This document shows, piece after piece, positions 27,341 through 36,277 of a stretch of DNA of 64,000 nucleotides. Each line of letters opens with the position of its first letter. The stretch's first letter is position 1. The stretch comes from Actinokineospora fastidiosa (GTDB taxonomy: Bacteria; Actinomycetota; Actinomycetes; Mycobacteriales; Pseudonocardiaceae): NCBI RefSeq assembly GCF_014648415.1, contig NZ_BMRB01000006.1, positions 248,001 to 312,000 on the forward strand, read 5' to 3'. The translations under genes were made by a program, and so were the position numbers. The notes beneath the pieces were generated by a model. It was not told the origin of the DNA. It made no database searches and saw nothing but the letters and a program-made list of their open reading frames with translations.

Positions 27341-27796
27341 TTAACTGTCGGACGTGCTCTCACCTGCGGGAATGATGGTCGGGAGCTTGGTGGCGCGGAA
27401 CGCCATCGCGTCCGCGGCCGCCGCCACGACGACCACCGCGACCATGGTGATCCCCAGCGACTCCCGGTGCAGCGCCTCGACGTCCTTGAGCGCGGCCATG
27501 ATCAGCAGCAGGAGCAGCAGTTTCAGGATGAAGCCGCCCAAGGACGCCGCCATCCCGATGTGCGGTCCCGCGCCCGCGGATTTGCGCATCAGGAACAACG
27601 TGAGCATCGAGGACCCGATCGCCAGCGCGGCGCCGATCGCCGCGCCCAGCACTCCGGGCATCCCATTGATCAGGCCGAACACGACCACGCCCACGACGCC
27701 GACGCCCAGCGACGGCCAAATGGAGTAGCGGAACATCGCCGCCGCCAATGTGAGCAACGCCTCTGTGTGAGGATTACGCGCGGAGTTCTCGGTCAT
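27341..27796 (-). CDS. atpI: ATP synthase protein I-like membrane protein
   Basis: A 151-residue four-helix membrane protein at the head of the ATP synthase operon, a position typical of AtpI, which assists c-ring assembly or ion supply. The helices include YSIWPSLGVGVVGVVVFGL, AAIGAALAIGSSMLTLFLM and FILKLLLLLLIMAAL. The ATG at 27796 is 10 nt after a TAGACT -10 box, so the mRNA leader is very short. The longer frame to 27823 would start upstream of the likely transcription start. Confidence 0.8.
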   Translation of the reverse strand: MTENSARNPHTEALLTLAAAMFRYSIWPSLGVGVVGVVVFGLINGMPGVLGAAIGAALAIGSSMLTLFLMRKSAGAGPHIGMAASLGGFILKLLLLLLIMAALKDVEALHRESLGITMVAVVVVAAAADAMAFRATKLPTIIPAGESTSDS

Positions 27797-27806
27797 CGTG
27801 CCGCCC

Positions 27807-27812
27807 AGTCTA
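27807..27812 (-). promoter_or_regulatory. -10 box of the ATP synthase operon
   Basis: TAGACT on the minus strand lies 10 nt before the atpI ATG; no good -35 hexamer was found at the right distance. The same hexamer serves argS and the DUF3105 gene near 47.5 kb. Confidence 0.5.
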
Positions 27813-27823
27813 AACGGCTCCAC

Positions 27824-28062
27824 TCGACATGCGGCGGCTGGGCCGAACGCGGGAAATCGCCGAGCAGGTCGGCACCCTGCGCGACAGGCCGGAAGATTAA
27901 TTCACCGATTCAGCGCTATGTGTTGATCGCATCGCGTTCGGTGGCCGTCACCGGATGGGGGCTTACCGGCAGTACGGAGGTAGTTGCCGGTTGGCCGGGG
28001 GCCTCCCGATGGGGAGACTTTGAGGTGATCTCCGCCGTGGCGACCACTCGCAGGGAGCAGCC
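27824..28062. other. divergent intergenic region atpI / methyltransferase
   Basis: About 240 bp without a gene. It has a relatively AT-rich patch (about 27890-27930) and a stem ACCGGCA-13 nt-TGCCGGT (27965-27991) that could form in the leader of the methyltransferase mRNA. No known riboswitch class is recognisable. Confidence 0.4.
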
Positions 28063-28791
28063 ATGCCTGAAGAGGTGCACCCGAACGCCGGGATGGCGGG
28101 TTTCTACGACCTGCTCTACCCGGCGGGCCCCCGGGTCGACGCGATGGTCGGCTTCCTGGCCGCCGAGGCTCGACCGGGCGGGCGGGTGCTGGAGATGGGC
28201 GTGGGCACCGGCCGGGTGGCGATCCCGCTGTCCGGCCGAGGCGTGCGGGTGCACGGCATCGACAACAACCCCGAGATGCTCGCCGTGCTCAAGGAGCGCC
28301 CGGGCGGCGACACGATCGACGCGGTGCTCGGCGACTTCACCACCGAGACCGTCGGCCGGGACTTCGACGTGGTGCTGTTCGCCGTCAACACGCTGTTCGC
28401 CGTCCCCACCCAGGACGGCCAGATCGCGGCGCTGACGAGGGCGGCCGAGCAGCTGGCCGACGGCGGGCGGGTCGTGGTCGAGCACTTCGACCCGAACGTG
28501 CTGTACCGCCAGGCGAACCCGACGATGACCATGCGCACGCTCTCGGGGTCGGCTGTCGCCTACTACACGACCGCTGCCGACTTCGAGACCCAGGGCGTGT
28601 CCGCGTCCTTCGCCGTCCACGACGAGGGCGGCGTGCGCACGGCGTCGGAGTCCGGCCGCTACATCTGGCCAGCCGAGCTGGACCTCATGGCCCGGCTCGC
28701 GGGCCTGCGCCGCGTCGCCCGCTACGGCGGCTGGGAGCGCGAGCCGGTCCGCGCGCCCGCGACCGTCCTGGTCTCGGTCTACGCGGTGTAG
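28063..28791 (+). CDS. class I SAM-dependent methyltransferase
   Basis: A 242-residue Rossmann-fold methyltransferase. SAM-binding motif I reads VLEMGVGTGRVAIPL, the acidic motif II is VHGIDNNPEM, and motif IV lies near FDVVLFAVNTLFAV. The N-terminal FYDLLYP segment is common in small-molecule methyltransferases of this group; the substrate is unknown. Start ATG after GGGAG. It sits alone on the plus strand between atpI and wecA, breaking a normally continuous minus-strand cluster, and its stop codon directly abuts that of wecA. Confidence 0.8.
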   Translation: MPEEVHPNAGMAGFYDLLYPAGPRVDAMVGFLAAEARPGGRVLEMGVGTGRVAIPLSGRGVRVHGIDNNPEMLAVLKERPGGDTIDAVLGDFTTETVGRDFDVVLFAVNTLFAVPTQDGQIAALTRAAEQLADGGRVVVEHFDPNVLYRQANPTMTMRTLSGSAVAYYTTAADFETQGVSASFAVHDEGGVRTASESGRYIWPAELDLMARLAGLRRVARYGGWEREPVRAPATVLVSVYAV

Positions 28792-29937
28792 CTACTTCGA
28801 GCGGCGCACGGACGGCAGGAACGACACGGCCGCGGCCACCACGACCGCGCCGATCAGGCCCAGCGTCACGGCCAGCACGTCGAACACCGTGACCGCCACC
28901 GCGCCGAAGGCGATGACGCCCACCCACAGGTAGATGAGCAGGACGGCGCGGCGCTGGGAGTGGCCGAAGGCGATGAGCCGGTGGTGCAGGTGCATCTTGT
29001 CCGGCGCGAACGGGCTCTCCCCGCGCCAGGTGCGCCGGACGATGGCCATCAGCAGGTCCAGGATCGGCACGAACAGCACCGCGGCGACGATGACCAGCGG
29101 GGAGAGCACGGCCAGGGTCTCGGTCGCGCCCCACAGCGACGGGTTCGCCCGGCCGGACGCGGAGGTGGACGCCGCGGCGAGCAGCAGGCCGATGAGCATG
29201 GACCCGGTGTCGCCCATGAAGATCCGGGCTGGCTGGAAGTTGTGCGGCAGGAAGCCCAGGCACGCGCCCGCGAGCGTGGCCGCGATGATGGCGGGCGGGT
29301 AGTTGTTGACGTCGCCGCCGGACTGGTCGAGCAGGTGGAGGCTGAACGCCAGGGTCGCGGCCGCGGCGATCATGCCGATGCCCGCGGCCAGACCGTCCAG
29401 GCCGTCGACGAAGTTCATCGCGTTGACCAGGGTGACGGCCAGCAGGATGGTCAGCAGGCCGCCCTGGTTCTGGTCGAGCACCAGCACCGAGCCCTCGGCT
29501 CCGCCCCACGGCACCCAGAAGATGAACCACTGGATGCCGAACAGGACCAGGATGCCCGCGCAGGTGGTCTGCCCGGCCAGCTTGGTCAGCGAGTCCAGCT
29601 CGAAGCGGTCGTCGAGCATGCCGAGCAGGACGATGATGCCGCCGCCGACGAGCACCGCGACGGGATCGAGGGTGAAGTCGAACGCGCGGCGCAGCAGGGG
29701 CAGCTGGTGGGCCAGCAGCATGCCGCCGCAGACGCCCAGGTACATGGCCAGCCCGCCCATGCGCGGGATCGGCACGACGTGCACGTCGCGGGAGCGGGGG
29801 TAGGCCACCGCGCCGATGCGGATGGCGAAGACGCGCACGAGGCCCGTCGACAGGAAGGTGATCACCGCGCTGATCAGCGCGACCAGCAGGTACTCCCGGA
29901 CCGGCAGGCCTGCGGCTGCGTAGCCACTGGGCGGCAT
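28792..29937 (-). CDS. wecA: WecA/MraY-family undecaprenyl-phosphate GlcNAc-1-P transferase
   Basis: A 381-residue polytopic membrane enzyme that moves GlcNAc-1-phosphate from UDP-GlcNAc onto a polyprenyl phosphate carrier, starting arabinogalactan or teichoic-type wall polymer synthesis. Signatures: GGLAMYLGV, LLGMLDDRFELDS, VNAMNFVDGLDGLAAG, FMGDTGSM and DKMHLHHRL. About eleven helices. Downstream of the threonylcarbamoyl-AMP synthase gene. Lipid carrier and polymer cannot be read from the sequence. Confidence 0.9.
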   Translation of the reverse strand: MPPSGYAAAGLPVREYLLVALISAVITFLSTGLVRVFAIRIGAVAYPRSRDVHVVPIPRMGGLAMYLGVCGGMLLAHQLPLLRRAFDFTLDPVAVLVGGGIIVLLGMLDDRFELDSLTKLAGQTTCAGILVLFGIQWFIFWVPWGGAEGSVLVLDQNQGGLLTILLAVTLVNAMNFVDGLDGLAAGIGMIAAAATLAFSLHLLDQSGGDVNNYPPAIIAATLAGACLGFLPHNFQPARIFMGDTGSMLIGLLLAAASTSASGRANPSLWGATETLAVLSPLVIVAAVLFVPILDLLMAIVRRTWRGESPFAPDKMHLHHRLIAFGHSQRRAVLLIYLWVGVIAFGAVAVTVFDVLAVTLGLIGAVVVAAAVSFLPSVRRSK

Positions 29938-29967
29938 GTCAGGCTCGCTTCTCCAGCTCGGGCGTGG

Positions 29968-30618
29968 TCAGCGCGCGGTCCGCACCTCGGTGCCGAGCGC
30001 GTCGGCGACCTCGGCGACGCTGACCGCGCCCTCGCGCAGGATCACCGGCTCGTCCCCGGTGAGGTCGACGATGGTGGACGGCACCGGGTCCCCGCACGGC
30101 CCGCCGTCGAGGTAGACGGTGACGGCCCCGCCCAGCTGGTCGAGCGCGTCCTGGGCGTTGTTGGGCGCCGGGTGGCCGGTGCGGTTGGCGCTGGAGACGG
30201 CCATCGGGCCGACCTCGCGCAGCAGTTCGAGCGCGACCGGGTGCAGCGGCATCCGCAGCATCACCGTGCCGCCGGTGCGGCCGAGGTCCCAGGACAGCGA
30301 CGGCGCGTGCGGCAGCACGATGGACAGGTCGCCCGGCCAGAACGCCTCGACCAGGGTCCTGGCCTGCGGGGGCACGGAGAGCACGAGCCCGTCGAGGGTC
30401 GACCACGACCCGACGAGCACGCCGACCGGCATGTCCGGGCCGCGGCCCTTCGCGCCGAGCAGCGACACCACGGAGTCGGCTGAGAAGGCGTCGCAGCCGA
30501 TGCCGTAGACGGTGTCGGTGGGGATCACGACCAGTTGTCCCGCGCGCACCGCGCTGGCGGCCGCGGCGAGCCCGTCCGCACGCTCGTCGGCGACCGAACA
30601 GTCGAAGACCATGCTCAC
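29968..30618 (-). CDS. tsaC: L-threonylcarbamoyladenylate synthase (Sua5/YrdC family)
   Basis: A 216-residue enzyme that makes threonylcarbamoyl-AMP from Thr, bicarbonate and ATP for the t6A37 modification of tRNAs reading ANN codons. VVIPTDTVYGIGCDAF, KGRGPDMPVGVLV, FWPGDLSIVL, VAVSSANRTG-like PMAVSSANRTGHPAP and STIVDLTGD are diagnostic. It lacks the C-terminal Sua5 domain, so it is of the short TsaC type. GTG start, with an in-frame ATG two codons later. In the prfA-prmC-tsaC-wecA cluster. Confidence 0.93.
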   Translation of the reverse strand: MSMVFDCSVADERADGLAAAASAVRAGQLVVIPTDTVYGIGCDAFSADSVVSLLGAKGRGPDMPVGVLVGSWSTLDGLVLSVPPQARTLVEAFWPGDLSIVLPHAPSLSWDLGRTGGTVMLRMPLHPVALELLREVGPMAVSSANRTGHPAPNNAQDALDQLGGAVTVYLDGGPCGDPVPSTIVDLTGDEPVILREGAVSVAEVADALGTEVRTAR

Positions 30619-30628
30619 GGCGATGACC

Positions 30629-31444
30629 CTATCCCTCTGCCGGTCCGGTGATCCGCCGCCCCTTGGCGTGGCGCTCGGCCAGGACGCGCCAGTTCTGGCG
30701 GCGGAAGCGCAGCACGATCGCGCCCAGCAGGACCGCGCCGACGAGCACCCCGGCCACGACCACCGCCGGGTTGCCCGACAGGCCGCCCATGGCGACCAGG
30801 AGCAGGCCGAGCGACACCGCGAGCACGGCCAGGCTCACCGCGATGCCCTCCGGCTCCCACCGCCACCGGCGGGCCGCGACGACCTCGGCGTGCAGCCGCC
30901 GCGCGCCGCGGCGCAGCTCCGGGTCGTCGACGTCGAGGTCGAGCATGCGCCGGGCGGCGCGCTCGCACTCGGTCAGCTGCTCGGCGCTGGTGAAGACCAG
31001 GACGTCGTCCGCGGTGCGGGTGCGGGCCTGGTCGGCGACCGAGCACCAGGTGCTGGCCAGGTAGTAGCGCAGGACCGGGTCGTCGGTGTCGGCGAAGCGC
31101 GCCTCCAGCTCGCTGGCCGCCTCCCGCGCCAGGCCCGCGGCGACCAGGGCCTGGGAGCGGCCCAACAGGACCAGCGGGTCGTCCGGCGCGACCCTCGCGG
31201 CGCGCTGGTAGCGGCGCAGCGCGGCACGCCAGCGGCCGCGCGCGAGCAGGACGTCGCCGACGCCCACCTCGTCGTGCGGGTGCACGCGCAGCTCGCCCGC
31301 GCCGCGGAACTCCCGCAGCGCCTCGTCCAGCTCGCCCGCGAGCAGCGCGGCGCGGCCCCGGGCGGCGTGGCCGTCGGCCGCCGCCGGGTCGGCGGCGGGC
31401 GCCAGCCGCCACTTCTCGATCACGTCCTGCCAAGTCCGTAGCAT
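30629..31444 (-). CDS. TPR-type membrane-anchored protein of unknown function
   Basis: A 271-residue protein. The first 180 residues are helical repeats of TPR character (AARGRAALLAGELDEALREF, GDVLLARGRWRAALRRYQRAARVAPDDP, YYLASTWCSVADQ). Two membrane helices follow near residues 205-245 (IAVSLAVLAVSLGLLLVAM and AVVVAGVLVGAVLLGAIVL), then a basic tail. It has the look of an actinobacterial scaffold protein. It lies 10 bp upstream of tsaC, so the two are probably co-transcribed. No precise role can be given. Confidence 0.7.
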   Translation of the reverse strand: MLRTWQDVIEKWRLAPAADPAAADGHAARGRAALLAGELDEALREFRGAGELRVHPHDEVGVGDVLLARGRWRAALRRYQRAARVAPDDPLVLLGRSQALVAAGLAREAASELEARFADTDDPVLRYYLASTWCSVADQARTRTADDVLVFTSAEQLTECERAARRMLDLDVDDPELRRGARRLHAEVVAARRWRWEPEGIAVSLAVLAVSLGLLLVAMGGLSGNPAVVVAGVLVGAVLLGAIVLRFRRQNWRVLAERHAKGRRITGPAEG

Positions 31445-31502
31445 TGGATCACCCGGGTCGGCACGCTACTCTCGGTAGGCCTCGCCGCCTGCACGACATC
31501 CG

Positions 31503-32222
31503 ATGACAGGAGACCTCACGAGCCCCCGATCGCCGCGCACCGGATTCCAGCTCAGCTCACGCAGGCTGGCATCCGTCCTAGTCACGGCCTACATCGCGGT
31601 GAGCGCGGTGCTCGGCGCCATGCTGCTGGCCGCGCCGCCCGTGCCGGAGGCGACGGGGCAGCCGCGCACGACGTACTCCTACCGGCCGGGGCCGCCGTCA
31701 CCCTCCGGCCCGACCGGTCGGTCTAGCGGGGAGTTCCCCAGACCGATGCTGTCCACACCCAGCCCGTCGATGGTGGCGCTGCCGATCCCGGCGGGGTACC
31801 AGCGGGTGGTGGGCCCCGGCGGGCTGGTGACCACGGTCCCGCAGGGCTGGACGATCACCCGGTCCACCGGCCCCGGCTCGGTGCAGGCCACCGACCCGGC
31901 CGACCCCGGCCGCTTCGTGCGCTACGGCGGCGCGCCGCCGCCGTCCGCGTCGCTGAACGAGTCCCATGTGGACTACGCCCGCGCGTTCGGCGCTGCCAAG
32001 CCGGGCTACCGCGCCATCCGGCTCGACGCGGTGACCTACCGGGGGATGGCCGCGGTGGAGTGGGAGTTCGCGCACGCGATCGATGGCGGCACGCGGCACG
32101 CGAAGTCGCTGTACTGGCGGGTCGACGGGATCGAGTTCTTCATCTACGCGGCGGCTCCGGCGGAGCGCTGGGCCGAGACGGAGCCCATCTACCGCACGAT
32201 GATGGCCAACAGCACGCCCTAG
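31503..32222 (+). CDS. membrane-anchored or secreted protein of unknown function
   Basis: A 239-residue protein with an N-terminal membrane helix (ASVLVTAYIAVSAVLGAMLLA), a long Pro/Ser/Gly-rich linker (about 50-90) and a globular extracellular domain from YQRVVGPGGLVTTVPQGW to the end, with ATDPADPGRFVRYGG and AAVEWEFAHAI. The same domain plan occurs in actinobacterial proteins next to serine/threonine kinases; none is seen here. Start ATG at 31503 without a clear ribosome site. Its TAG overlaps the prmC stop on the other strand. Confidence 0.65.
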   Translation: MTGDLTSPRSPRTGFQLSSRRLASVLVTAYIAVSAVLGAMLLAAPPVPEATGQPRTTYSYRPGPPSPSGPTGRSSGEFPRPMLSTPSPSMVALPIPAGYQRVVGPGGLVTTVPQGWTITRSTGPGSVQATDPADPGRFVRYGGAPPPSASLNESHVDYARAFGAAKPGYRAIRLDAVTYRGMAAVEWEFAHAIDGGTRHAKSLYWRVDGIEFFIYAAAPAERWAETEPIYRTMMANSTP

Positions 32223-33082
32223 GCCCGCACGGCGGTGGCGAACCGGGGCCTGCCCGCGAGATCGCGGTGCTCGGCGACGTCGCGGAGCACCGAGCGCGCC
32301 GCGAGCAGGGCGGGCACCTGCTCGGCGTGGGTGTCGTCGTGCTCGATCGCCACGCCGCCGCCGGGGGCGAGCAGGCGCGCGGCCAGGGCGACCACCGGGC
32401 GGATGACGTCGAGGCCGTCGGCGCCGGAGAAGACGGCGTCGTGCGGGTCGTGGTCCGCGACCTCGGGCGGGACCTCGGTGCCCTCGGGCACGTAGGGCGG
32501 GTTGCACAGGACCAGGTCGACGCGCCCGTCGAGGTCGGTGAGCAGGTCGGGGTCGGTGACGTCGGCGGCGATCAGCCGGATCGGCGTGTCCCCGGCCGCC
32601 ACCCGCGCGTCGGCGTTGCGGCGGGCCCAGGAGAGGGCCGCCGGGTCGCGCTCGACGGCGTGGACGGTCGCGTCGGGGCGGGCGGCGGCGTAGGAGAGCG
32701 CCAGCGCCCCGGACCCGGTGCACAGGTCGACGACGACGGGCGCCTGCCTGCCCGCCGTGGCCTTCAGCCCCCATTCCAGCAGCAGCTCGGTCTCCGGCCG
32801 GGGGACGAACACGCCCGGCCCCACCGCCAGGTCGACGGCCCCCATCGCCGCGCTCCCGATGAGGTGCTGCAGCGGCTCCCGCCGCGCCCGCCGCGCGACC
32901 AGCCTGCCGATCGCCTCGACCACCGCCCGGTCGACCAGCGGCACGAGCGGCAGCCTGCCGCGCTCGACGCCCAGCACATGGGCGGCCAACAACTCGGCGT
33001 CGACCCGAGGCGACCCCACCCCCGCCTGCGCCAGAATCCGCTCGGCGTCGAGGATCGCCAGACGAAGCGGCTGACGGTTCAT
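32219..33082 (-). CDS. prmC: release factor glutamine methyltransferase
   Basis: A 287-residue enzyme that methylates the Gln of the GGQ motif in release factors 1 and 2. An N-terminal helical domain (AILDAERILAQAGV) is followed by the SAM domain with VVDLCTGSGALALS and the catalytic NPPYVPEG. ATG start. Normally adjacent to prfA; here a lipase gene with its own promoter and terminator lies between them. Confidence 0.93.
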   Translation of the reverse strand: MNRQPLRLAILDAERILAQAGVGSPRVDAELLAAHVLGVERGRLPLVPLVDRAVVEAIGRLVARRARREPLQHLIGSAAMGAVDLAVGPGVFVPRPETELLLEWGLKATAGRQAPVVVDLCTGSGALALSYAAARPDATVHAVERDPAALSWARRNADARVAAGDTPIRLIAADVTDPDLLTDLDGRVDLVLCNPPYVPEGTEVPPEVADHDPHDAVFSGADGLDVIRPVVALAARLLAPGGGVAIEHDDTHAEQVPALLAARSVLRDVAEHRDLAGRPRFATAVRA

Positions 33083-33122
33083 GCGCTCAGCTTCGCACGA
33101 CCGCCGGGCGGCACGCCGTCGA

Positions 33123-33145
33123 CGTGCCCGCCGGGTGCGGGCACG
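33123..33145 (-). terminator. hairpin after the second lipase gene
   Basis: CGTGCCCG (33123-33130) pairs with CGGGCACG (33138-33145) around a 7-nt loop, 16 bp beyond the lipase stop and ahead of prmC. Confidence 0.55.
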
Positions 33146-33161
33146 ACCGGGCGTCCCGCGG

Positions 33162-34580
33162 TCAGCTGAAGATCAGGGCGAGCGCCCGCGGGGTCGGCCC
33201 GCTGGTGTTGCCCGCGGCGTCGCTGGCCGTGGCGGTTACCGCGTGGAGGCCGCGCAGGCCGGTCGTCGGGGTCGTCCAGGTGGCGCAGGCGTCGGCGCAG
33301 GTGGCCTGGCGGGTGCTCTGGCGGCCGGTGACCAGGTCGGTGAAGGTGAGGGTGACGGCGGTGACGGCGCGGTCGTCGGCGGCGGTGCCGGTGACCGGGG
33401 CGCCGCCGACGAGGAACAGCGGAACGCGGTCGAGCGTCGCGGTGGGCGCGGTGGTGTCGGCGGGCGGTTCGACGTCCTCGAACAGGGTCTCGGCGAAGGC
33501 GAGGGAGTCCGCCAGGGCGGCGGTGAGGCTCGCGCCGTGGCCCGCGGGGTAGGTCTTGTAGGTCACCGGCTGGGCGTTGTCGCGCAGGTCCCGCACCAGC
33601 TGCTCGGTCAGCGACTGCGGCACCGTCTGGTCCTCGGTCCCCTGGGCGATCAGCAGGGGCCGGTCGTAGCCGGTGACGGGGACGTCGAAGACCGCGCCCC
33701 ACGCCTGCGCGAACGGCGCGCCCAGGTCCTTGGTGAGCATGTCGGCGAGGCTCACCGACGCCATCCGCTCGCCCATCGCCGCGCCGCACAGCTCGCCCGC
33801 GTCGGCGACGACCTCGCGGCCCAGCGGGGTCAGGTAGGAGTCGAGGTCGAAGGCCGGATCGGCCACGCGCAGCCCGGCGAGGATGTACGCGACGAGGACC
33901 TTGGTGCCGCCGGAGATCAGCGACGGCGGGAACGCCGGCCCGATGAGCGAGACGAACCCGCTGAGGTTCGACGGCACCCCGACGCCCACCGCGCCCCGGT
34001 AGTCCAGCTCGGGCGCGTAGCGGGTGGCCAGGTGGGCGGTGTGCACGGCGGCGTGCCCGCCCTGCGACAGGCCGACCGCCAGCCAGTGCGGCGACAGCTC
34101 CGGCGTCACCGACCGCGCGGCCCGCACGATGTCGACCACGCCGTAGGCCTGGGCCTTGCCGTCGAGGTACGGGTGCCCGCCCGGCGTGCCGAGGCCGGTG
34201 TAGTCGGTCGCCGTGACCGCGTAGCCCGCGTCCAGCCACGCCGACAGGTAGGCGTCCATGCCGCCCAGCGGCCGCGCCGACGGCGCGCAGGCGTCGCCGA
34301 GCCCGGTGGTCCCGTGCGCCCACGACATGACCGGCCAGCCGCCCGCGGGCGCGCTCCCCTCCGGCAGGTAGACCGTGCCGGTGACGGCGACCGGGGCGCC
34401 CACGGCGCCGGTGGAGGTGTACTCGACGAAGTAGCCGCTCGCCGCGGCGGCGGGCAGCCGGTCGGCGGCCAGCGGCGCGATCCGGACGACGCTGCCGGGC
34501 GCGTCGGCCGCCGCGGCCTGCGCGGGCACGAGCGCCGTCACGAGCGGGACAAGCGCGGCGATGACGCGGGCACGGATCAC
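33162..34580 (-). CDS. secreted lipase-like alpha/beta-hydrolase with C-terminal beta domain
   Basis: A 472-residue exported hydrolase. A signal peptide (about 1-25, ending AQAAAA) is followed by a secretory-lipase catalytic domain: WAHGTTGLGDACAPS, TDYTGLGTPGGHPY, nucleophile GLSQGG, acid in IAQGTEDQTVP and His in YPAGHGASL. From about residue 380 there is an Ig-like domain (VTGTAADDRAVTAVTLTF ... TATASDAAGNTSGP) found on many secreted enzymes. GTG start after AGGAGG. It lies between prfA and prmC as an independent unit, with a promoter at 34606-34635. Confidence 0.82.
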   Translation of the reverse strand: MIRARVIAALVPLVTALVPAQAAAADAPGSVVRIAPLAADRLPAAAASGYFVEYTSTGAVGAPVAVTGTVYLPEGSAPAGGWPVMSWAHGTTGLGDACAPSARPLGGMDAYLSAWLDAGYAVTATDYTGLGTPGGHPYLDGKAQAYGVVDIVRAARSVTPELSPHWLAVGLSQGGHAAVHTAHLATRYAPELDYRGAVGVGVPSNLSGFVSLIGPAFPPSLISGGTKVLVAYILAGLRVADPAFDLDSYLTPLGREVVADAGELCGAAMGERMASVSLADMLTKDLGAPFAQAWGAVFDVPVTGYDRPLLIAQGTEDQTVPQSLTEQLVRDLRDNAQPVTYKTYPAGHGASLTAALADSLAFAETLFEDVEPPADTTAPTATLDRVPLFLVGGAPVTGTAADDRAVTAVTLTFTDLVTGRQSTRQATCADACATWTTPTTGLRGLHAVTATASDAAGNTSGPTPRALALIFS

Positions 34581-34605
34581 GGAACAGCCTCCTGGGTCGA
34601 GGCCG

Positions 34606-34635
34606 ACCGTATTGATCAGCGTTCCCGCAGTTCAA
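34606..34635 (-). promoter_or_regulatory. promoter of the second lipase gene
   Basis: TTGAAC (34635-34630), an 18-bp spacer and TACGGT (34611-34606) on the minus strand, about 25 bp before the GTG. A small GCCCGC-ACAAG-GCGGGC hairpin (34659-34675) just upstream may end the prfA transcript. Confidence 0.6.
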
Positions 34636-34675
34636 GGCCGGTGTCGGAACTTGTCACCGCCCGCACAAGGCGGGC

Positions 34676-35755
34676 CTAGCCGCTTTGTTGCGCGGCCATG
34701 CGTTCGGCGCGGTCGGCGGCGATCAGCGCGTCCAGGACGCCGTCGAGGTCGCCTTCCAGCACCGCGTCGAGGTTGTGGGCCTTGTAGCCGACCCGGTGGT
34801 CGGAGATGCGGTTCTCCGGGAAGTTGTAGGTGCGCACGCGCTCGGAGCGGTCCACGGTGCGGATCTGGCTGCGGCGGGCGTCGCTGGCGCGGGCGGCGGC
34901 CTCCTCCTCGGCGAGGGCGAGCAGCCGGGCGCGCAGCACCTGCATGGCCCGGGCCTTGTTCTGCAGCTGCGAGCGCTCGTTCTGACAGGAGACGACGATC
35001 CCGGTGGGCAGGTGCGTGATGCGCACGGCGGAGTCGGTCGTGTTGACGCTCTGACCGCCCTTGCCGGAGGACCGGTAGACGTCGACGCGCAGGTCCTTGT
35101 CCGGGATCTCGCCCAGCTCGGCGGCCTCCTCGGCCTCCGGGTACACGAGCACGCCCGCGGCCGAGGTGTGGATGCGGCCCTGGGACTCGGTGACCGGCAC
35201 GCGCTGGACGCGGTGCACGCCGCCCTCCCACTTCAGGCGCGCCCACACGCCGTCGGGGTCGCTGCCGGTGCTCTTGATGACGACCGTGGCGTCCTTGACC
35301 CCGCCGAGGTCGGAGTCGGTGGCGTCGAGGATCTCCGACTTCCAGCCGTGGCGCTCGGCGTAGCGCAGGTACATGCGCAGCAGGTCGCCCGCGAACAGCG
35401 CGGACTCCTCGCCGCCCTCGCCGGACTTGACCTCAAGGACCACGTCGGCGCCGTCGTGCGGGTCGCGGGGCAGCAGCAGCTCGGTGAGCCGGGCCTGCAG
35501 CTCGGGGATGCGCCGGGCCAGCTCGTCGGCCTCCGCGGCGAAGGTCTCGTCCTCGCGGGCCAGCTCGCGCGCGGCCTCCAGGTCCTCGCGGGCGGTGTCC
35601 AGCTCGCGCATCGTGCGGATGACCGGGGTCAGCTCGGCGTAGCGGCGGCCCAGCTTGCGCACGCGGTCCTGGTCGGCGTGGATGCCGGGGTCGGCGAGGG
35701 CCGCCTCCAGCTCCTCGTACTCCCGCACCCGCTCGGCCAGCTGTGACGCGTCCAC
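34676..35755 (-). CDS. prfA: peptide chain release factor 1
   Basis: A 359-residue class I release factor that ends translation at UAA/UAG. The GGQ loop is [17 protein letters not shown], and the PxT-type codon reader region is [21 protein letters not shown] start at 35755 after GGGAG. Followed by the lipase gene instead of prmC. Confidence 0.96.
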   Translation of the reverse strand: MDASQLAERVREYEELEAALADPGIHADQDRVRKLGRRYAELTPVIRTMRELDTAREDLEAARELAREDETFAAEADELARRIPELQARLTELLLPRDPHDGADVVLEVKSGEGGEESALFAGDLLRMYLRYAERHGWKSEILDATDSDLGGVKDATVVIKSTGSDPDGVWARLKWEGGVHRVQRVPVTESQGRIHTSAAGVLVYPEAEEAAELGEIPDKDLRVDVYRSSGKGGQSVNTTDSAVRITHLPTGIVVSCQNERSQLQNKARAMQVLRARLLALAEEEAAARASDARRSQIRTVDRSERVRTYNFPENRISDHRVGYKAHNLDAVLEGDLDGVLDALIAADRAERMAAQQSG

Positions 35756-35792
35756 TGTGCTCCCCTCTGGGCGTACCGGCTCCGGAACATGA

Positions 35793-35830
35793 CGACGGCG
35801 CCCGTCCCCGACCCGGGGAGGGCGCCGTCG
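35793..35830 (-). terminator. terminator between rpmE and prfA
   Basis: CGACGGCGCCC (35793-35803) pairs exactly with GGGCGCCGTCG (35820-35830), and a second inner stem TCCCC/GGGGA extends the helix. It starts 6 bp after the rpmE stop. Confidence 0.75.
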
Positions 35831-35836
35831 GCGAAG

Positions 35837-36058
35837 CTACTTCGCGGCCTTGCTCCGCTTGCCGTAGCGCGCCTCGAAGCGCGCGACGCGGCCGCCGGTG
35901 TCCAGGATCTTCTGCTTGCCCGTGTAGAACGGGTGGCAAGCCGAGCAGACCTCGACGGTGATGTTGCCCGACTTCTTGGTGCTGCGCGTGGTGAAGCTGT
36001 TCCCGCAGCCGCAGTGCACCTCGGTCGTGACGTAATCGGGGTGGATGCCGTTCTTCAT
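35837..36058 (-). CDS. rpmE: 50S ribosomal protein L31, zinc-binding form
   Basis: A 73-residue L31 starting MKNGIHPDY. Cys pairs in VHCGCGNSF and VCSACHPF make it the zinc-ribbon (C+) type, which also serves as a zinc reserve. The C-terminal part, [25 protein letters not shown], is typical. The ATG at 36058 is the family start; the frame stays open upstream without meaning. Confidence 0.95.
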   Translation of the reverse strand: MKNGIHPDYVTTEVHCGCGNSFTTRSTKKSGNITVEVCSACHPFYTGKQKILDTGGRVARFEARYGKRSKAAK

Positions 36059-36277
36059 TGGTCGCCTTCCTCGGGTGGCCGCCGGGTCCTCGCGTGCAGG
36101 TGAACCGGTGCCGGACTCGACCTGACAGTCTGCCAGACGCCTCCCGTGCAACGCGTGCCCGGGTGCGCGTATTCCGCCGCCGCCGCTCACCGCGCACCGA
36201 TGACCACTGGCCGACGGTGATCGCCCGCTCACCGACCGTGCTGCGACTGCGCCGTTCGGCCGTCGCAGACTGTCCGG

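Noticed and set aside
27961-27991. Riboswitch upstream of the methyltransferase
   Set aside because: Only one 7-bp stem is visible and no conserved core of a known riboswitch class could be recognised.
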